Source: an uncultured Prevotella sp. (GTDB lineage Bacteria > Bacteroidota > Bacteroidia > Bacteroidales > Bacteroidaceae). Taken from it: a DNA stretch of 9,359 bases. This document shows positions 7,301 through 9,359 of this stretch, piece after piece. The translations under genes and the position numbers were made by a program. The stretch is from the NCBI GenBank assembly GCA_934203355.1, contig CAKPZC010000074.1, positions 1 to 9,359 of the forward strand. The letters are read 5' to 3'. Under the pieces are notes generated by a model. That model was not told the DNA's origin and made no database searches. It saw only the letters and a program-made list of their open reading frames with translations. How positions within the stretch are numbered: position 1 is the first letter of the stretch; every line of letters starts with the position of its first letter.

Positions 7301-7560
7301 CCGCCATATTTAGCTATTATGACGACAATATCGTGGCAATACTTACCGACATAAAATCGGAGATAGATCAAAAAGTGTACGACCGCAACGACATTCTGAA
7401 AAAAGACGAGTACTTCGAAATGACTGTCATGACGGAAATAGCACAGGCTCTCTACAACTATCCCACTATCGAGCCGCAGCTGGACGACTTTTCGTTCATT
7501 CAGACTCGCATAGCTCGACAGTACATAAATCAATATAACGCTACATACCCCAGAAGTTAA
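4330..7560 (+). CDS. hsdR: Type I restriction endonuclease, R subunit (HsdR)
   Basis: HsdR is the motor and nuclease of a Type I restriction-modification complex. It translocates unmethylated DNA with ATP and cuts far from the recognition site. The 1,076-residue protein has all expected parts. An N-terminal PD-(D/E)xK nuclease has D125 and E139-V-K141 in RPDITLFV...CFIEVKK. The superfamily 2 helicase core carries Walker A GSGKT (338-342), DEAH (448-451), TGTP (477-480), LTGFDAP (671-677) and the arginine-finger motif QALTRVNR (695-702). A long helical, charged C terminus would dock onto the methyltransferase. Overall it resembles the EcoR124-like branch, a tentative placement. No key residue is missing and no frameshift is seen. 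hsdM starts 8 nt after its stop. The 5' half is clearly more AT-rich than the upstream core genes, hinting at transfer. Confidence 0.97.
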   Translation: MSKFNEATRVQIPAMIHLTRLGYAYFGKINEDMAGSVYDPDTNILTDVFKQQFEKLNPSAKGEFAQTLRAIRQELANDDLGKSFYKRLTTVSPVRLIDFDIPRNNSFHFTAEFTYKNGQDEFRPDITLFVNGLPLCFIEVKKPNNHGGMVAESKRMNHERFPNKKFRRFINITQLMIFSNNMEYDAMGGIVPIQGAFYCTAARENAPFNCFREENPSNLPVAPFTKEYPYDSIKLDEEKSILSDFNCQVIHHTPEYHTNLNVNTPTNRILTSMCSPERLLFLIKYGIAYVKMEKEVDGKIESTDQKHIMRYQQMFASLAIREQLKDGATSGVVWHTQGSGKTALSYYLTYVLTDYYAKRNMVAKFYFIVDRIDLLEQATQEFEARGLVVSTANTRAELMAQFRNNHAQEGVSGKPEITVVNIQRFAEDKEKVCLPAYATNLQRIFIMDEAHRGYKPGGCFLANLFDADPNSIKIALTGTPLLKSDCASSVVFQRYFHTYYYDRSIADGYTLKIIREDIETSYKERLSEVYDKLETLVQKKDIKRSQIIEHESYVSELAHYISDDLRQFRRIQGDDTLGGMVICETSEQARKLYEAFQQMPDGGQSQPIQIKMGNQIWMAAEAVSVYETQRRPLRVGLILHDSDDKETRKQIIKDFKKNMTIDLLIVFNMLLTGFDAPRLKRMYFGRKLKDHNLLQALTRVNRPYKDNRYGYVIDFANIKRNFEETNEAYLKELNRFNNPDDVEGDHTTDTFSQVIEDPAELIRQMRDVRQTLFDYTTNNVEEFSSEISSIEDKQVLLDLKKTLISAKDCANIVRTFGDDELKEAFGKLEITRLPDMLKEVQHHIDIINQKEAFAVSDETKQLVNEAMQDIRFNFSKIGEEEMKMIAGGRELQDKWSVAIHKFTENTDPDDPEYITLRDAFMQRFKEHGFVVDSIAKFNQESKELDEIIERLVKLQESNNRLLKKYNGDTKFANVHKRIREENKRRFAEHKAAIFSYYDDNIVAILTDIKSEIDQKVYDRNDILKKDEYFEMTVMTEIAQALYNYPTIEPQLDDFSFIQTRIARQYINQYNATYPRS

Positions 7561-7568
7561 ACAAGAAT

Positions 7569-9239
7569 ATGACTATAAGAGAAAAGACAGTGGCTCTCAT
7601 TGATGCCTTGAAAGCCACTTGTAAGACATACGGCATGGGCAATGACGGAAATGAGTACAAAATCATTACTCAGGTGTTTCTGTATAAATTTCTAAATGAT
7701 AAGTTCGGCTATGCACTGAAGACATCAAAGAGTCCATTCGCCAAGAAGATACGAGAAGCAGAAAAATGGGAAGTGGCTTACAGCCAATTGACCGACATGG
7801 AGCGCGTGATGCTTTGGGCCTCACTGTCGCCCGACCTACCTCGCCTAAAGCCTGAACATCTGATAGCAAACCTGTGGAACCAGCAGGCAAAGGGCGACTT
7901 CGACTTCATCTTCGATAACACGATGAGCGACATTGCCGAGCAGAACCTCGCTATATTTTCCACTCAGACCACACAGAACACCAAGATACCGCTCTTTGAG
8001 CCACTTACGCAATACGTGACGGACGTGGCACAACGTGCGCCATTTGCCCGTGCTATGGTTGACAAGCTTGCCAACTTCTCGTTCGAGGAAGCATTCGCTG
8101 AGCACTACGACTTCTTTGCCAATATCTTTGAGTATCTTATCAAAGATTACAACACGGCAGGTGGCGGCAAGTATGCCGAATATTACACACCCCATGCTAT
8201 AGCCACAATCATGGCGCGCCTCTTGGTTGGCGACAATGCCGATCTTCACAACGTAGAGTGTTACGATCCATCGGCTGGTACTGGCACATTGCTCATGGCT
8301 CTGTCTCATCAGATAGGCGAAGATCGTTGCACTATATTTGCACAGGATATATCACAGCGAAGCAACAAGATGCTCAAACTCAACCTGCTGCTCAATGGAC
8401 TGGTGTCATCGCTTGACCATGCCATTCAGGGTGATACGCTTGTTTCGCCTTATCACAAAAGCGACAATGGTCAGAGTCTACGCCAGTTCGACTTCGTGGT
8501 GAGTAACCCTCCATTCAAGATGGACTTCAGCGACACACGTGAGAAGATAGCTGCCTTCCCTGCACGCTTTTGGGCTGGTGTGCCAAAGGTTCCAGCCAAG
8601 AAGAAGGAAAGCATGGCCATATACACTTGTTTCATACAGCACGTCATCAACTCGTTGAAAAAGGATTCTGGTAAGGGAGCCATTGTTATCCCGACAGGTT
8701 TCATTACGGCAAAGAGTGGTATTGAGAACAAGATATTGAAGCAGATTGTCGACAATAAGATTGTGTATGGTTGTGTGTCTATGCCCAGTAATGTATTTGC
8801 CAATACGGGTACAAACGTGTCCGTGTTGTTCTTCGATGCATCCAAGAGTGCCGACAAGGTTGTGCTCATTGATGCGAGCAAGCTCGGTGAGGAGTACAAA
8901 GACAGCAACGGATTGAAGAAGGTGCGTCTGCGTGACGAGGAGATAGAAAAGATTGTTACGACTTTCCAAAACAGGGAAGCCGTGGATGATTTCTCAGTTG
9001 CCGTCAGTTACGATGATATCAAGGAGAAGGGTTACAGCCTCTCTGCTGGTCAATACTTCGATATCAAAATTGACTATGTTGATATTACGGAAGAGGAGTT
9101 CAACAAGCGTATGGATAATTACAGGTCTACGCTAAAAGCACAGTTTGAGGAGAGCCATCGCCTCGAAGAAGATATATTGAAGCAGTTGGATAGCATCGGT
9201 TTCAATGCTAATGTAGGAAAGGATAACATTAATGAGTAA
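7569..9239 (+). CDS. hsdM: Type I restriction-modification DNA methyltransferase, M subunit (HsdM)
   Basis: HsdM, with HsdS, methylates adenine (N6) in the host recognition sites and so protects them from HsdR. The 556-residue product fits the family. The N-terminal helical domain includes TYGMGNDGNEYKI. The catalytic domain has the conserved GGGKYAEYYTP (198-208), SAM-binding motif I DPSAGTGTLL (233-242) and the catalytic motif IV NPPF (313-316), the form typical of N6-adenine enzymes. The C terminus from about 510 is helical and charged, as expected for contact with HsdS. It begins 8 nt after hsdR, so the two are almost certainly cotranscribed, and its stop overlaps the next start by 8 nt. 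All motifs are intact, so an active enzyme is expected. The sequence specificity cannot be read from HsdM. Confidence 0.97.
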   Translation: MTIREKTVALIDALKATCKTYGMGNDGNEYKIITQVFLYKFLNDKFGYALKTSKSPFAKKIREAEKWEVAYSQLTDMERVMLWASLSPDLPRLKPEHLIANLWNQQAKGDFDFIFDNTMSDIAEQNLAIFSTQTTQNTKIPLFEPLTQYVTDVAQRAPFARAMVDKLANFSFEEAFAEHYDFFANIFEYLIKDYNTAGGGKYAEYYTPHAIATIMARLLVGDNADLHNVECYDPSAGTGTLLMALSHQIGEDRCTIFAQDISQRSNKMLKLNLLLNGLVSSLDHAIQGDTLVSPYHKSDNGQSLRQFDFVVSNPPFKMDFSDTREKIAAFPARFWAGVPKVPAKKKESMAIYTCFIQHVINSLKKDSGKGAIVIPTGFITAKSGIENKILKQIVDNKIVYGCVSMPSNVFANTGTNVSVLFFDASKSADKVVLIDASKLGEEYKDSNGLKKVRLRDEEIEKIVTTFQNREAVDDFSVAVSYDDIKEKGYSLSAGQYFDIKIDYVDITEEEFNKRMDNYRSTLKAQFEESHRLEEDILKQLDSIGFNANVGKDNINE

Positions 9240-9359
9240 CGAGATACAGTTTCTTCTTTACAATATGCCGGATGCCGACGGCAAGGTGCAAGTGGTCATC
9301 AAGGACGAAACGCTTTGGTGTACGCAAAAGGCTATGGCGCAACTCTTTGGAGTTGATAA
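9232..9359 (+). CDS. RhuM family protein, N-terminal part (cut by window edge)
   Basis: An ATG at 9232 opens a frame that stays open to the window end; 42 complete codons are visible. The pattern EIQFLLYNMPDADGKVQVVI, followed by DETLWCTQKAMAQLFGVD (25-42), matches the start of RhuM-family proteins, whose hallmark is a D-E-T-x-W-x-T-Q-x-x-M-A-x-L-F segment leading into a helix-turn-helix-like region. RhuM was named from a Salmonella pathogenicity island; its molecular role is unsettled, although members often sit between hsdM and hsdS in Type I loci. The start overlaps the hsdM stop by 8 nt (ATGAGTAA), pointing to translational coupling. DNA binding is inferred from the family, not visible in this fragment. 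Alternative: a RhuM-like domain fused to something else beyond the edge. Confidence 0.8.
   Translation, partial: MSNEIQFLLYNMPDADGKVQVVIKDETLWCTQKAMAQLFGVD

Overview
The window looks like a chromosomal segment from a member of the Bacteroidales, most likely Prevotellaceae. The evidence is the prmC-recX-comF neighbourhood, tRNA genes with no encoded CCA, a close match to the Bacteroidetes promoter element TAnnTTTG, starts preceded by A-rich sequence rather than Shine-Dalgarno motifs, and a secreted protein with a type IX secretion (T9SS) style C-terminal domain. The genus is inferred, not shown.

Layout, all on the + strand. Positions 1-260: tRNA-Gly(GCC) and tRNA-Leu(TAA), then a weak hairpin and a convincing intrinsic terminator. 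Positions 275-2393: three GC-rich housekeeping genes, prmC (release-factor glutamine methyltransferase), recX (RecA modulator) and a ComF-family phosphoribosyltransferase-like gene. Positions 2394-2619: an AT-rich spacer with a good promoter and a leader that can fold in two mutually exclusive ways. Positions 2620-4038: a secreted Asp-box (BNR-like) protein with a T9SS tail. Positions 4039-4329: an intergenic region with a 62-nt imperfect hairpin. Positions 4330-9359: a more AT-rich Type I restriction-modification operon: hsdR, hsdM and the first 42 codons of a RhuM-family gene cut by the window edge. The specificity gene hsdS is not in view and is expected downstream.

How the genes work together: HsdM with an HsdS subunit would methylate host DNA, and HsdR would add ATP-driven translocation and cleavage of unmodified foreign DNA. 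The rhuM start overlaps the hsdM stop by 8 nt, so the RhuM-like protein is probably made with the restriction enzyme. Its role is unsettled, which makes it the best lead here for incompletely described biology. The secreted Asp-box protein is the second unassigned gene. The base-composition drop at the restriction operon suggests it is an accessory insertion beside the conserved core. I see no CRISPR array, transposase or integrase in the window.
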